Shown piece after piece: positions 32,204 through 40,946 of a stretch of DNA of 64,000 nt (positions within the stretch are counted from its first letter, which is position 1; each line of letters starts with the position of its first letter). The DNA is from AC-32 sp038236705. Lineage in GTDB: Bacteria > Actinomycetota > Thermoleophilia > Gaiellales > Gaiellaceae. The notes beneath the pieces were generated by a model, which saw only the letters and a list, made by a program, of their open reading frames with translations, ran no database searches and was not told where the DNA came from. Location: positions 53,648 through 117,647 of the forward strand of contig JBBRZN010000003.1 in assembly GCA_038236705.1 (NCBI GenBank). Reading direction: 5' to 3'. A program made the position numbers and the translations under genes.

Positions 32204-33315
32204 ACCACCTCGCGCTCACGGGCGAAGCGCCCGAAGTTGTAGTAGGCGGCACAAGCCCCTTCGGACGAGACCATGCAGGTTCCGATCGGCCGCTCGGGAG
32301 TGCACGCGGTCCCGAACACCTTGCATTCCCAGGGCTTGATCACGCCTTTGAGGACCTCGCCGCACTGACAGGCCTTCGGATCGGCCACGCGCACGCCCGG
32401 GATCTCGTAGCGAAGCTCTGCATCGAAGTCGGCATAGGCGTCCGACAGCTTCAGGCCGCTGTGCGAGATGAAGCCAAGACCGCGCCACTCGAAGTGCGGG
32501 CGGAGCTCGAACACCTCTTCCAGCACCTGCAAGGCGCTCGGATTGCCGTCGTAGGGAACGACGCGGCGGTACTGGTTCTCGACCTCGCAGCGCCCCTCGG
32601 CGAGCTGGCGGAGAACGAGGTAGACCGACTGGAGCAGATCGAGCGGCTCGAAGCCAGAAATGACGATCGGCTTCCCGTAGTCGGCCGGGATGAACTCGAA
32701 CGGCCGCGCCCCGACGACGGTCGAGACGTGCCCGGGGCCGATGAACCCGTCGAGCCTCAGGTCGGGCGACTCGAGCAGAGCGCGCAGCGGCGGCACGATC
32801 GTGACGTGGTTGCTGAAGCAGAAGAAGTTCGAGCTGCCCTCGGCCTTCGCGCGCATGAGCGTGAGCGCGGTCGACGGGGCGGTCGTCTCGAAGCCGACCG
32901 CGAAGAAGACGACCTCCCGGTCCGGGTTCTCGCGCGCGATGCGAAGCGCATCGAGCGGTGAGTAGACCATGCGGATGTCCGCTCCGTCGGCCTTGGCATC
33001 CAGCAGCGTTCCGTCGCTTCCCGGCACCCGCATCATGTCGCCGAAGCAGGTGAAGATGACATCCGGCTGCATCGCCACGGCGATGCCGTCGTCGACGCGG
33101 CCCATCGGGATGACGCAGACCGGACAGCCGGGACCGTGGACGAGCTCGACGTTCTCCGGAAGCAGATCGTCGACGCCGTACTTGTAGATCGTGTGCGTAT
33201 GGCCGCCGCAGACCTCCATCACCTTGTAGTGGCGGCCGGGCTCGACGACGGCGACGATCTCACCGGCGAGCACACGGCCGAGCTCCGCGTCGCGGAACTC
33301 GTCGACGAACTTCAC
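32200..33315 (-). CDS. hypD: Hydrogenase Fe(CN)2CO assembly scaffold HypD
   Basis: 371 aa. VCGGHTHTIYKYG near residue 35-47, GPGCPVCVIPMG, FFAVGFETTAPSTALT and the C-terminal Cys-rich Fe-S region (CQCGEVLKG, CKVFGTACTPERPIGTCMVS) are all present. HypD with HypC builds the Fe(CN)2CO group using HypE-delivered cyanide. Overlaps the HypC-like gene upstream and hypE downstream by 4 nt. Confidence 0.95.
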   Translation of the reverse strand: MKFVDEFRDAELGRVLAGEIVAVVEPGRHYKVMEVCGGHTHTIYKYGVDDLLPENVELVHGPGCPVCVIPMGRVDDGIAVAMQPDVIFTCFGDMMRVPGSDGTLLDAKADGADIRMVYSPLDALRIARENPDREVVFFAVGFETTAPSTALTLMRAKAEGSSNFFCFSNHVTIVPPLRALLESPDLRLDGFIGPGHVSTVVGARPFEFIPADYGKPIVISGFEPLDLLQSVYLVLRQLAEGRCEVENQYRRVVPYDGNPSALQVLEEVFELRPHFEWRGLGFISHSGLKLSDAYADFDAELRYEIPGVRVADPKACQCGEVLKGVIKPWECKVFGTACTPERPIGTCMVSSEGACAAYYNFGRFAREREVV

Positions 33316-33533
33316 GCGGCGGCTTCCTGGAGCCGGGCGATCGCCGTGCCGGCATGCACCAGCAGCTCGTCGCCCGGGGCAACCGGGCCGACGAGGTCGA
33401 TCATGACCGTCGTCGTGGCTCCGTCTTCTCCGGCGCAGTTCGCGAGCCCGTCGCCACGAGCCTCGATCACCCGCATCGGCACGGCTTCGTCAGCACAGGT
33501 GACGCAGTGACCATCGGCGCAGGCGTCGGTCAA
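33312..33533 (-). CDS. HypC/HupF-like small protein, 73 aa
   Basis: Begins MTDACADGHCVTCADEAVPM and continues with a HypC-type beta-barrel: VMIDLVGPVAPGDELLVHAG matches the HypC segment ending VGDWVLIHVG. The canonical MCLAIP N-terminus is absent; the Cys-x-x-Cys at about residues 10-13 may replace Cys2. It lies between hypC and hypD with 4-nt overlaps, so it could be a second chaperone with a different handoff partner. Annotated in other actinobacteria as HypC/HybG/HupF family, as far as I recall. Confidence 0.75.
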   Translation of the reverse strand: MTDACADGHCVTCADEAVPMRVIEARGDGLANCAGEDGATTTVMIDLVGPVAPGDELLVHAGTAIARLQEAAA

Positions 33534-33808
33534 TCGATGACGCTCGCCTTCAGATCCTCGAGTTCCTGCTCGTACGCCTCACCCATGTTGCGGAGCAGGC
33601 GCAGAGTCGCGTTTGCCTCCTCCTCGTCGACCTTCGAGAGTGCGAAGCCGACATGGATGAGCACCCAGTCGCCCGGCTGAGCGCCGTCTCCTTCCCGGTC
33701 CAGCAGGCCGATGTTGACGTTGCGCTGCACCCCGGCCACGTCGACTCTGGCGAGGCGCTTGTCCTCGTCAACGACTTCCATGACCTGCCCCGGAATAGCG
33801 AGGCACAT
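33530..33808 (-). CDS. hypC: Hydrogenase assembly chaperone HypC
   Basis: 92 aa; ATG 33808 chosen because it gives MCLAIPGQVMEV, in which Cys2 is essential for holding the Fe(CN)2CO unit with HypD and passing it to the large subunit. The frame stays open nine codons upstream but that start would bury Cys2. GDWVLIHVGFALSKVDEEEA is the family's C-terminal half. AAGGAGAG lies about 11 nt upstream. First gene of the hyp-hhy operon, behind a candidate promoter at 33847-33875. Confidence 0.95.
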   Translation of the reverse strand: MCLAIPGQVMEVVDEDKRLARVDVAGVQRNVNIGLLDREGDGAQPGDWVLIHVGFALSKVDEEEANATLRLLRNMGEAYEQELEDLKASVID

Positions 33809-33846
33809 ATCGTCTGCGCTCTCCTTGCTCGCCAAGTAGACGGGCT

Positions 33847-33875
33847 AGTCTCCTCGGGCACCAGGGCTTTGTCAA
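33847..33875 (-). promoter_or_regulatory. Candidate promoter of the hyp-hhy operon
   Basis: On the minus strand TTGACA (33875-33870), a 17-nt spacer and GAGACT (33852-33847) form a sigma-70-like promoter about 40 nt upstream of hypC. The 62-bp gap after the nickel permease is AT-rich for this genome, supporting a start site here. Confidence 0.5.
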
Positions 33876-33897
33876 CTTAGTTATTCCGCGTTACAAA

Positions 33898-34626
33898 TCA
33901 CAGCGGGAGGGCGCTCAGGGCGTACAACGCTCCGAACGCGAAGCTCGCGGTCCCGAGGGCCGGCGCCAGTCGCTGCAGCCGCTCGCGGAGAGGCCGGCTG
34001 CCGAGTGCGTAGCCGAGCGAGAGCGAAAGCGTCGCCATGGACGCTGCCGTCCCGGCGGCGAAGAGGCCGAGGGCAAGAAGAGCCTCCGGCCGGCTATCGA
34101 TCGTCGCCAGTAGGAGAACGGTCACGGCGGCCGAGCCCCCGACGCCGTGGGCCATCCCGATCCCGAACGACGCGGCACGGGAACGAGTGAGCGCGTGCGA
34201 GTGCTCGTGCTCGGCCGTTTCGTGCGCGTGGACGTGCAGGTGCATCACTCCGTCGTGTGCGTGCTCGTGCACGTGAAAGCCGCCTCGTCGCCAGCGCAGG
34301 AGGAGACGAAGCGCCAGCACCATGATCACCAAGCCGACGAGAGCCTCGGCAGCCCTCTGCACGGCGGCGGGCAGGTACGCGCCGGCCAGGACGATCGGCG
34401 CTCCGAGCAGAATGAGCGTCGTCGCGTGTCCCAGTCCCCAGGCGAGCCCGAGGCTCCAAGCTCGCCGAGCACGCCCTCCGGGCTCGGTGGCGACAAGGGT
34501 GGAAACCGCTACAAGGTGGTCGGGGTCGGTCGCGTGTCGGAGGCCAAGCAGGAGGGCAACAGCCAGGATGACCCAGATGGATCGCCCGTCGTTCCAAGAC
34601 GAGATGATCCCGTCGAGCCCGCTCAC
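33898..34626 (-). CDS. Nickel/cobalt permease (NicO/NiCoT-like) with His-rich loop
   Basis: 242 aa with about six hydrophobic helices. HATDPDH (residues 31-37) is the HX4DH nickel-binding signature; a central loop (about 116-150, HVHEHAHDGVMHLHVHAHE) is His-rich and should bind Ni2+. It would import nickel for the hydrogenase. GTG start with AAGGAGCG 6 nt upstream. Divergent from hypF and 89 bp upstream of hypC. Confidence 0.88.
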   Translation of the reverse strand: MSGLDGIISSWNDGRSIWVILAVALLLGLRHATDPDHLVAVSTLVATEPGGRARRAWSLGLAWGLGHATTLILLGAPIVLAGAYLPAAVQRAAEALVGLVIMVLALRLLLRWRRGGFHVHEHAHDGVMHLHVHAHETAEHEHSHALTRSRAASFGIGMAHGVGGSAAVTVLLLATIDSRPEALLALGLFAAGTAASMATLSLSLGYALGSRPLRERLQRLAPALGTASFAFGALYALSALPL

Positions 34627-34658
34627 GACCGCTCCTTTCCGGCGCCTCTCGTTGCCGA

Positions 34659-34671
34659 GGTTACCTTAACC
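34659..34671. promoter_or_regulatory. Small inverted repeat between nickel permease and hypF
   Basis: GGTTA-CCT-TAACC in the 48-bp divergent gap, ending 3 nt before the hypF GTG start. It could bind a regulator of both genes; it does not resemble the NikR consensus. Weak evidence. Confidence 0.25.
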
Positions 34672-34674
34672 GGC

Positions 34675-36810
34675 GTGGCGCGCCGGCGATATCAAGTGAC
34701 CGGGATAGTCCAGGGCGTGGGCTTCCGCCCGTTCGTCTTCAGCCTCGCGGGCCGCTACGGGCTCGGCGGTTTCGTGCTGAACGACGGGAGGGGGGTCGTA
34801 GTCGAAGCGGAGGGCGACGAGCGCTCGCTGGAGGGCTTCGGCCTCGCGCTCGAGCGCGAGGCCCCGGCTCTGGCGCGGGTCGACGAGGTCACCGCGACCG
34901 ACGTTCCGGCTCGGGGCGAGGTCGCCTTCACAATCGCCGAGAGTGCCAGCACGGGCCACACTGCGCTCGTCCCGCCCGACGTCGCCACCTGCGATGAGTG
35001 CGTGCGGGAGCTCTTCGATCCGGCCGATCGCCGCTACCGCTATCCGTTCGTCAACTGCACGCAGTGCGGACCCCGGTTCACGATCGTCCAGCGCGTCCCG
35101 TACGACCGCCCGAACACAACCATGGCCGGCTTCCCCATGTGCGCGGACTGCCGGCGGGAGTACGAGAGCCCGACCGACCGGCGCTTCCACGCCGAGCCGA
35201 TCGCCTGTCCGACGTGCGGTCCGCAACTCTCGATGAGCCTCGAGGCGGCGATCGATCTTCTCCGTAGCGGCAAGATCCTCGCGGTCAAGGGCCTCGGTGG
35301 CTATCACCTTGCCTGCGACGGCGCGAACGAAGAGGCTGTGGCCCGACTACGCGCCCGGAAATACCGCGAGGACAAGCCGTTCGCGCTCCTGACCGACCGG
35401 CCCGAGCTCCTGGTTCACGTTCAGCCGGAAGAGGACAAGCTTCTACGCTCCCGCGAGCGGCCCATCGTGCTCGTCAGACGGAGGGCAAACGCTCCAGTGG
35501 CCCACTCCGTCGCGCCCGGCATCCCGTGGCTCGGCGTGATGCTTCCCTACACGCCTCTTCACCACCTCCTTGCTGCGGACTTCGGAGGAGCGCTGGTACT
35601 GACGAGCGGAAACCGCTCCGACGAGCCGATCGCACACGAGGACGGTGAAGCCGAGGACCGGCTCGGCGACATCGCCGACGCGTTTCTCGCCCACGACCGC
35701 CCGATTCACCGCCGCTGCGAGGATTCCGTGGTGCGCGCCGCGTTCCCCCTGCGCCGGTCGCGTGGCTTCGTCCCGACTGCCATCGCGCTGCCTGTGCCGG
35801 CGGCGCGGCCGATCGTCGCCGCCGGGCCGGAGCTCAAGGCGACCTTCTGCATCGCGCGCGGGAGAGACGCTTTCCTGTCGGCGCACCTCGGGGACTTCGA
35901 CACGGAGGCCGCCTACCGGGCCTTCGTCGACGACCTGGAGCTGTATCTAGACATGCTCGGGGTGAAGCCCCAGGTTATCGCGCACGACCTCCACCCCGAG
36001 TACCTGGCGACGAAGTGGGCGCTGGAGCAGGACGCCGAGCTCATCGGCGTCCAGCATCACCACGCGCACGCCGCCGCCTGCTTGGCCGAGCACGGCAAGA
36101 AGGGCCCGGCGCTCGCGCTCGTCTTCGACGGGACGGGTTACGGCACTGACGGGACGCTCTGGGGCGGCGAGCTGCTCCGCTGCGACCTCGGTTCCTTCGA
36201 GCGAATCGCCCACCTCGAGGCCGTGCCGCTCCCGGGCGGCGAGGCCGCCATCCGCGAGCCGTGGCGGACCGCCGCCGTTCACCTGGAGCTGAGCGGACGG
36301 CCGGTCCTGTTCGAGCGGTGGGAGGTCGTCCGCGAGAGCCTGAAGGTGAACGCGCCGCTCTCCTCCGGGATGGGTCGGCTTTTCGACGCGGTCGCGGCCG
36401 TGCTGGGTGTCCGGCAGGAGGTCACCTACGAAGGGCAGGCAGCGGTCGAACTCGAGCTGGTCGCAGGTGAGGCCGAGGGGGAGCCTTACCCCTGGGCCTT
36501 CGGCCGCGGCACGGAGCTCGTCGGGCTCGTCTACGACGACCTCGCGGCCGGCCGGAGTCGTGAAGAGATCGCCGCGTCGTTCCACGAGACGGTGGCCGCC
36601 GCCGCAGCGACCGCGTGCGCAGAGGCGGCCGAACCAGGCACAGTCGTCCTTTCCGGCGGGAGCTTCCAGAATCTCCGGCTGCTCGCCTCGACGCGCCGCC
36701 GCCTCGAGGAGCTCGGCTTTGCCGTGCTCTCGCACCGGCGCGTGCCGCCGAACGACGGTGGGATCAGCTACGGGCAGGCGGCTGTGGCGGCCCAGACGAT
36801 CCGCGGCTGA
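34675..36810 (+). CDS. hypF: Carbamoyltransferase HypF
   Basis: 711 aa. Acylphosphatase domain at the N-terminus (GIVQGVGFRPFVFSLA), two zinc-finger blocks (CDEC...CTQC and CADC...CPTC, about residues 105-185), a YrdC-like domain (residues about 190-370) and a Kae1-like carbamoyltransferase domain with HHHAHAAACLAEHG. HypF makes the thiocarbamate on HypE from carbamoyl phosphate. GTG 34675 is the last start before the acylphosphatase core; no strong ribosome binding site precedes it. Divergent from the nickel permease; tRNA-Ala follows 15 nt after the stop. Confidence 0.95.
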   Translation: MARRRYQVTGIVQGVGFRPFVFSLAGRYGLGGFVLNDGRGVVVEAEGDERSLEGFGLALEREAPALARVDEVTATDVPARGEVAFTIAESASTGHTALVPPDVATCDECVRELFDPADRRYRYPFVNCTQCGPRFTIVQRVPYDRPNTTMAGFPMCADCRREYESPTDRRFHAEPIACPTCGPQLSMSLEAAIDLLRSGKILAVKGLGGYHLACDGANEEAVARLRARKYREDKPFALLTDRPELLVHVQPEEDKLLRSRERPIVLVRRRANAPVAHSVAPGIPWLGVMLPYTPLHHLLAADFGGALVLTSGNRSDEPIAHEDGEAEDRLGDIADAFLAHDRPIHRRCEDSVVRAAFPLRRSRGFVPTAIALPVPAARPIVAAGPELKATFCIARGRDAFLSAHLGDFDTEAAYRAFVDDLELYLDMLGVKPQVIAHDLHPEYLATKWALEQDAELIGVQHHHAHAAACLAEHGKKGPALALVFDGTGYGTDGTLWGGELLRCDLGSFERIAHLEAVPLPGGEAAIREPWRTAAVHLELSGRPVLFERWEVVRESLKVNAPLSSGMGRLFDAVAAVLGVRQEVTYEGQAAVELELVAGEAEGEPYPWAFGRGTELVGLVYDDLAAGRSREEIAASFHETVAAAAATACAEAAEPGTVVLSGGSFQNLRLLASTRRRLEELGFAVLSHRRVPPNDGGISYGQAAVAAQTIRG

Positions 36811-36823
36811 GCACGAGTTCCGA

Positions 36824-36898
<75 letters not shown>

Positions 36899-36915
36899 GG
36901 GCGGGCGGATTGTAG

Positions 36916-37560
36916 CTAGTCGGCGCGGCGAATCAGGGTGACGCCGTCCCGCACTGTCAGCTGTCCCGCGACCACACGCGGATCGCACGCAATGCGGCCG
37001 TTCAGCTCGCGAATGGCCTGCGTGTCTTTCGAGTCGTCGCTCTCGTCGAGCACCCGCCCGCTCCAGAGCGTGTTGTCGATCGCCATCAACCCGTGAGGCG
37101 CGAGACGCGGCAACAGCGCTTCGTAGTAGGCGCCGTAGTTCTCTTTGTCGGCGTCGATGAAGACGAAGTCGAACTCTCCCCCGAGCCGCTCGATGGTCTC
37201 CAGTGCCGGGCCGAGGTGCACGGTGATACGGTCGGCGTATTGGCTGCGCGCGATGTAGCGGCGAGCGACCTCGGCATGCTTCTCGTCCACCTCGCAGGTG
37301 TCGATGTGGCCCTCCTCGGCGAGACCCGCCGCCATCGAGAGTGACGAGTAGCCGCTGTAGGTGCCGAGCTCGAGCACACGCTTGGCCTTGATCCCGTGAA
37401 CGAGCAACTCCAACAGGCGGCCTTCGATCGGGCCGGTGAGCATCTGCGGCGAGCGCAGCGTGGCCTTTGTCTCCTCGGCGAGCTCGGCGAGTAATTCCTC
37501 GGACGGCGTCGTATGCGCCGCGGCGTAGGCCTCGATCTCCTCCGGGACGATGAAGCTCAT
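36916..37560 (-). CDS. SAM-dependent O-methyltransferase (catechol/caffeoyl-CoA type)
   Basis: 214 aa. SAM-binding motif I is VLELGTYSGYSSLSMA, with FDFVFIDADKENY and IAIDNTLWSGRV-like (MAIDNTLWSGRVLD) metal/substrate motifs of the class I O-methyltransferase family. Substrate is unknown, probably a small phenolic or CoA ester. ATG 37560 overlaps the stop of the thioredoxin-fold gene (ATGA), so they are co-translated. Confidence 0.85.
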   Translation of the reverse strand: MSFIVPEEIEAYAAAHTTPSEELLAELAEETKATLRSPQMLTGPIEGRLLELLVHGIKAKRVLELGTYSGYSSLSMAAGLAEEGHIDTCEVDEKHAEVARRYIARSQYADRITVHLGPALETIERLGGEFDFVFIDADKENYGAYYEALLPRLAPHGLMAIDNTLWSGRVLDESDDSKDTQAIRELNGRIACDPRVVAGQLTVRDGVTLIRRAD

Positions 37561-37844
37561 GCGGCCGGCGGCGGGGTGCGGGGAGCCTCGTTCAGCTTGC
37601 CGTCCTTGATCCGTCGCGCCATATCCTTCGACTCCTCGCGGTAGATCGAGCCGTCCTTGAACTCGATCCACGGGTACTTCCTCTCGCCGGTGCGCCGCTC
37701 GGTCTCGTCGCGATTGCGCGGAAACCACGGCATTCGGTCGACCTCGTACGCGATCCCGCCCTCGTCGAGTGCCTTCTGCACCCGCCAGCAGGGGTGGCCG
37801 CCGAACTTGACCCACATGTTGCTGCAGCGGTGGAGCTTGATCAC
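37557..37844 (-). CDS. Small glutaredoxin/GST N-terminal-like protein, 95 aa
   Basis: Begins MIKLHRCSNMWVKFGGHPCW, resembling a thioredoxin-fold first strand with a Cys but without the normal CxxC; the next part, KALDEGGIAYEVDRMPWFPR, fits the GST/glutaredoxin betaalpha pattern and KYPWIEFKDGSIYREE the cis-Pro strand. Probably a redox or adaptor protein; activity not certain. Overlaps the methyltransferase by 4 nt. Confidence 0.65.
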   Translation of the reverse strand: MIKLHRCSNMWVKFGGHPCWRVQKALDEGGIAYEVDRMPWFPRNRDETERRTGERKYPWIEFKDGSIYREESKDMARRIKDGKLNEAPRTPPPAA

Positions 37845-37856
37845 GATGGATCGAGC

Positions 37857-38525
37857 TTACCCCCGCTCGACGCGCGAGCCGCCGACGATCGCGTTGCGCC
37901 CGTCGTCGAAGCGCACCCAGGCCTTGCCCTTGCCGTCGTAGTCGGGCGACCAGACGATGAGGGTGGCCTGCTCGCCGCCGACGCGAACGCGCTCTGTGCC
38001 CTCGGGCTCCGCACCCCGCCAAACGCGCACGAACGGGTTGTGCTCCCATTCGCGGCCGATCGTGGTCTCGTCGGTGTGGCCGGGCAGGACCCGCGTCTCG
38101 GGCGGGAGCTTCATCAGGACATCCATCACCGAGTGGCGGATCTGCTCGAAGTCGCCGCCGCCGACCGCGGCCTTGAAGAGCACGTCTCCGCTGCAGCAGA
38201 GCTGGTCGTTGACCACGAACGCGAGGTGGTCGTCCTTGTGGCCGGGCGTCTCGAGCGCGCGGATCGAGAGACCGCCGGTCTCGAGGTCGCCCTTGACGAC
38301 CGGGCAGCCGTAGCGCGCCCGGATCTCGTCGTCGCCGGCGATGTGATCGGCGTCGGCGTGCGTCGTGAGCAGGTGCGAGACATTCAGGCCGTGCCGCTCG
38401 ACCGCCTCGAAGAGCGGCTCCAGCGGTGCCCCGGAGTCGACGAAGACCGCCGTCCCGCCGGGCTCGTCGCCGATCAGATAGGCGTTGGAGAGCCAGCCCG
38501 GGTGCATGCTCCGCTCGACGATCAC
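37857..38525 (-). CDS. MBL-fold metallo-hydrolase (glyoxalase II-like)
   Basis: 222 aa. The metal-binding motif THADADH at about residues 55-61 is the THxHxDH variant with Ala for the second His; later ligand candidates are ETPGHKDDH, CCSGDVLF and VLPGHTDET. Such enzymes hydrolyse thioesters or related bonds with two zinc ions. Located 12 nt upstream of the thioredoxin-fold gene, suggesting a three-gene unit with the methyltransferase; divergent from pspA. Confidence 0.85.
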   Translation of the reverse strand: MIVERSMHPGWLSNAYLIGDEPGGTAVFVDSGAPLEPLFEAVERHGLNVSHLLTTHADADHIAGDDEIRARYGCPVVKGDLETGGLSIRALETPGHKDDHLAFVVNDQLCCSGDVLFKAAVGGGDFEQIRHSVMDVLMKLPPETRVLPGHTDETTIGREWEHNPFVRVWRGAEPEGTERVRVGGEQATLIVWSPDYDGKGKAWVRFDDGRNAIVGGSRVERG

Positions 38526-38564
38526 CGGCGCTAGGCTAGACGCTCCGCACCGAGAGGAGGACGG

Positions 38565-39293
38565 ATGGCCGGTCTGATGTCACGCGCGTCGCTCGTCGTG
38601 AAGTCGAAGTTCTCGAAGCTGCTCGATAACGCGGAGGACCCGGGCGAGACCCTGGACTACTCCTACGAGAAGCAGCTCGAACTGCTGCAGAACGTCAAGC
38701 GAGGCATCGCTGACGTCGTCACCGCGAAGAAGCGCCTCGAGTTGCAGGAGGCGAAGCTCCAGCAGAGCATCGTCAAGCTCGAGACCCAGGCGCGGCAGGC
38801 GCTCGCCGAAGGCCGCGAAGATCTCGCACGACAGGCGCTGGAGCGCAAGTCCGGCCTGCAGCAACAGCTCCAAGCCCTCGACGAGCAGGCGAAGCAACTG
38901 GCGACCCAGCAGGAGAAGCTGATCGCGAGTGAGAAGACGCTGTCGGCGAAGGTCGAAGCCTTCCGCTCGCAAAAGGAGACGATCAAGGCCCAGTACTCGG
39001 CCGCCGAGGCGCAGGTGCGGATCGGCGAGGCGGCCACGGGGATCGGCGAGCAAATGGCCGACACCGGGCTCGCAATCCAGCGGGCGAAGGACAAGACGGA
39101 GCAGATGCAGGCGCGGGCCTCCGCGATCGACGAACTGACCGAGTCGGGCGCACTAGAGGACTTCACCTCCGACCAGACCGAGCTGGACCGCGAGCTCGGC
39201 GCGATCGCGTCCAAGTCGCAGGTCGACCAGGAGCTTGCGAACCTGAAGTCCGAGCTCGGCTCCGGCGAGCAGCAGAAGGAGCTCCAGCCGTGA
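38565..39293 (+). CDS. pspA: Phage shock protein A (PspA/IM30 family)
   Basis: 242 aa, almost all coiled coil (residues about 25-200), with the PspA core around KQLELLQNVKRGIADVVTAK. PspA binds and repairs stressed inner membrane as ESCRT-III-like assemblies. ATG 38565 preceded by GAGAGGAGG. Its stop overlaps the PspAA start (ATGA-type, GTGATC at 39290). Part of a Psp module with pspAA, pspAB and htpX. Confidence 0.92.
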   Translation: MAGLMSRASLVVKSKFSKLLDNAEDPGETLDYSYEKQLELLQNVKRGIADVVTAKKRLELQEAKLQQSIVKLETQARQALAEGREDLARQALERKSGLQQQLQALDEQAKQLATQQEKLIASEKTLSAKVEAFRSQKETIKAQYSAAEAQVRIGEAATGIGEQMADTGLAIQRAKDKTEQMQARASAIDELTESGALEDFTSDQTELDRELGAIASKSQVDQELANLKSELGSGEQQKELQP

Positions 39294-39580
39294 TCGTGCG
39301 GGTGCTGGGCGAGGGCCAGTTCGAGGTGGACGAAGAGGTCGCCAAGGGGCTCAACGACCTGGACGGGCAAGCCGAGCAGGCACTCGAGGCCGGTGATCAG
39401 GAGCAGTTCTCGGAGCTCCTCGGGCGCATGGCCGAGGCGGTGCGGACGAACGGCGCACGCTTGCCGGACGAGGATCTCTCGCCGTCGGAGGCAATCATCC
39501 CGCCGGAGGACCTGACGCTCGACGAGGCGCGGGAGCTCTTCGAGGGTGACGGCTTGATTCCAGACCTGCCGACCTCGTAA
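39290..39580 (+). CDS. pspAA: PspA-associated protein PspAA
   Basis: 96 aa. MIVRVLGEGQFEVDEEVAKG, the central acidic stretch and the LTLDEARELFEGDGLIPDLP C-terminus match PspAA, a small actinobacterial partner coded next to PspA. GTG start overlaps the pspA stop by 4 nt, so 1:1 coupling is likely. Biochemical role unknown beyond membrane stress association. Confidence 0.85.
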   Translation: MIVRVLGEGQFEVDEEVAKGLNDLDGQAEQALEAGDQEQFSELLGRMAEAVRTNGARLPDEDLSPSEAIIPPEDLTLDEARELFEGDGLIPDLPTS

Positions 39581-39709
39581 AGGTTCACGCGCGCGTCCCC
39601 GCCCGGGTGGGGAGAGGAAGATCCACCCGCCGCCCACGTTGAGCGTAACCGGGAAAGGCGCGCGTGTCTGTGACGGGACCGCGCCGAAACCGAGACGCCG
39701 AAGAGCCGA

Positions 39710-40282
39710 CTAGACGGCTTCGGCGCGGCGCCCGGCGGCGCGGAGCCAACTGCGCCTGATCAGGCCGCTGCCGGGACGGATCACGCGCCAGTAGCGGGCG
39801 AAACGCCGCCGAGCACCCTCGTCGGTCGCCAGCACCCGCGTCTCGGTCGTGAGCAGCGCACCTCCCTCGGCCGCATCGGCTCTGACGCTCATCACCGCCT
39901 TGACGTAGCCCGGCGCCGAGAACGTCTTCCAGTCCGCGGCCGAGCTCACCCCGGCCTGCGAACCTCCCGCTAGCTTCCACGGCTGCCCGGCGTAGCCGAG
40001 CACGATCTCGTCCTCCTCATCGGTGAGCGCCAGGAAGCCGGAACCGGATTCCAGCATCTGCTCCCACTGCGGTCGGCCCTTCTCACGCGGGAGTCCCCGG
40101 CGGCGGGTGAGTAGCGCCGGTGCCGAGCGCAGCGCGTACAGGAACCGCACCATCGGCATCTCGCCGGGCGTCACCGCCCGCGCAGCCGCCAACGCAGCGG
40201 CCGGCGAGGCCCCGACCCGCCGCGCGTGCGCTTCCTCGAAGTCGAAGTGCGGGAGCAGCTCGTCGAGCCTAGACCGGTGCAT
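39710..40282 (-). CDS. Hypothetical protein, SRPBCC/DUF2867-like, 190 aa
   Basis: Begins MHRSRLDELLPHFDFEEAHA and ends RVIRPGSGLIRRSWLRAAGR. The pattern of beta strands, with TETRVLATDEGARRRFARYW near the end, resembles a family of actinobacterial START-like (SRPBCC) or DUF2867 hypothetical proteins. Its 5' end overlaps the 3' end of the pspAB gene by about 14 nt, so it is co-transcribed with it. Ligand and role unknown. Confidence 0.65.
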   Translation of the reverse strand: MHRSRLDELLPHFDFEEAHARRVGASPAAALAAARAVTPGEMPMVRFLYALRSAPALLTRRRGLPREKGRPQWEQMLESGSGFLALTDEEDEIVLGYAGQPWKLAGGSQAGVSSAADWKTFSAPGYVKAVMSVRADAAEGGALLTTETRVLATDEGARRRFARYWRVIRPGSGLIRRSWLRAAGRRAEAV

Positions 40283-40847
40283 CGAAGATGCCGAACCAGC
40301 GCGAGAGGTCGGGCTCGATCGGCAGCTCCTTCTCGAGCTTCGCCTTCAGCTCGAGCTCCTCCGCGTTGTCGCGCTCCTTGTCCTCGCCCTTCGGCACGAA
40401 CGGCCAGAACTTTCCGCGCTTGAAGCCGTAGATCCAGTACACGCGCTTCGCGTCGAAGCCCTTGCTCTCGAACGGGAAGAGCGCGGCCAGGAGCTGCGGG
40501 CCGAACCCGCGGGATTCGAGCTCCGAGGCCACGAGGTGCACCGAGTTGACCAGATCCTCGAAGTCCTGGTCGCGGATGATCAACCACTCGAACCCGAGCT
40601 CGTCGCCGCGCCGTTCGACCTTCGAGCCCGAGTCGTTCGCGACCACGTCGAGCAGCTCCTGGAGCTCGTTCTCGGCGCGCACGAACTCGCCTGCAGAAAG
40701 GGGCTTGAAGCACACGCCGGCCGCGCCCGCGGGTCTCAGGTCGAGCTCGGTCTCGAGCGTGATCCGCGCTGTCGAGATCGCGAACAGCCGCTCGCCGGCA
40801 GCGTCCTTGAGCTTCTTGCGCCCGAAGAGGACGTTCCCGAGACCCAA
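40269..40847 (-). CDS. pspAB: PspA-associated protein PspAB
   Basis: 192 aa. MGLGNVLFGRKKLKDAAGER, FAISTARITLETELDLRPAG, KRVYWIYGFKRGKFWPFVPK and LPIEPDLSRWFGIFDAPV fit the PspAB family, a two-lobed protein coded near htpX and pspA in actinobacteria. No membrane helix. Together with PspA, PspAA and HtpX it forms a membrane-quality-control set; its exact action is not known. Confidence 0.85.
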   Translation of the reverse strand: MGLGNVLFGRKKLKDAAGERLFAISTARITLETELDLRPAGAAGVCFKPLSAGEFVRAENELQELLDVVANDSGSKVERRGDELGFEWLIIRDQDFEDLVNSVHLVASELESRGFGPQLLAALFPFESKGFDAKRVYWIYGFKRGKFWPFVPKGEDKERDNAEELELKAKLEKELPIEPDLSRWFGIFDAPV

Positions 40848-40946
40848 CTACTAGGCCCCGCTCGCGGCGCCGGCAGCAGGAGGCACGAGCTTGCTCATGC
40901 CTCCGTCGGAACTGACCGATCGGCCCATTTGGATGCCACTGGCGCC

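Noticed and set aside
34659..34671. Inverted repeat considered as a NikR operator
   Set aside because: Arms of 5 bp with a 3-bp centre do not match the NikR consensus spacing; kept only as a weak feature.
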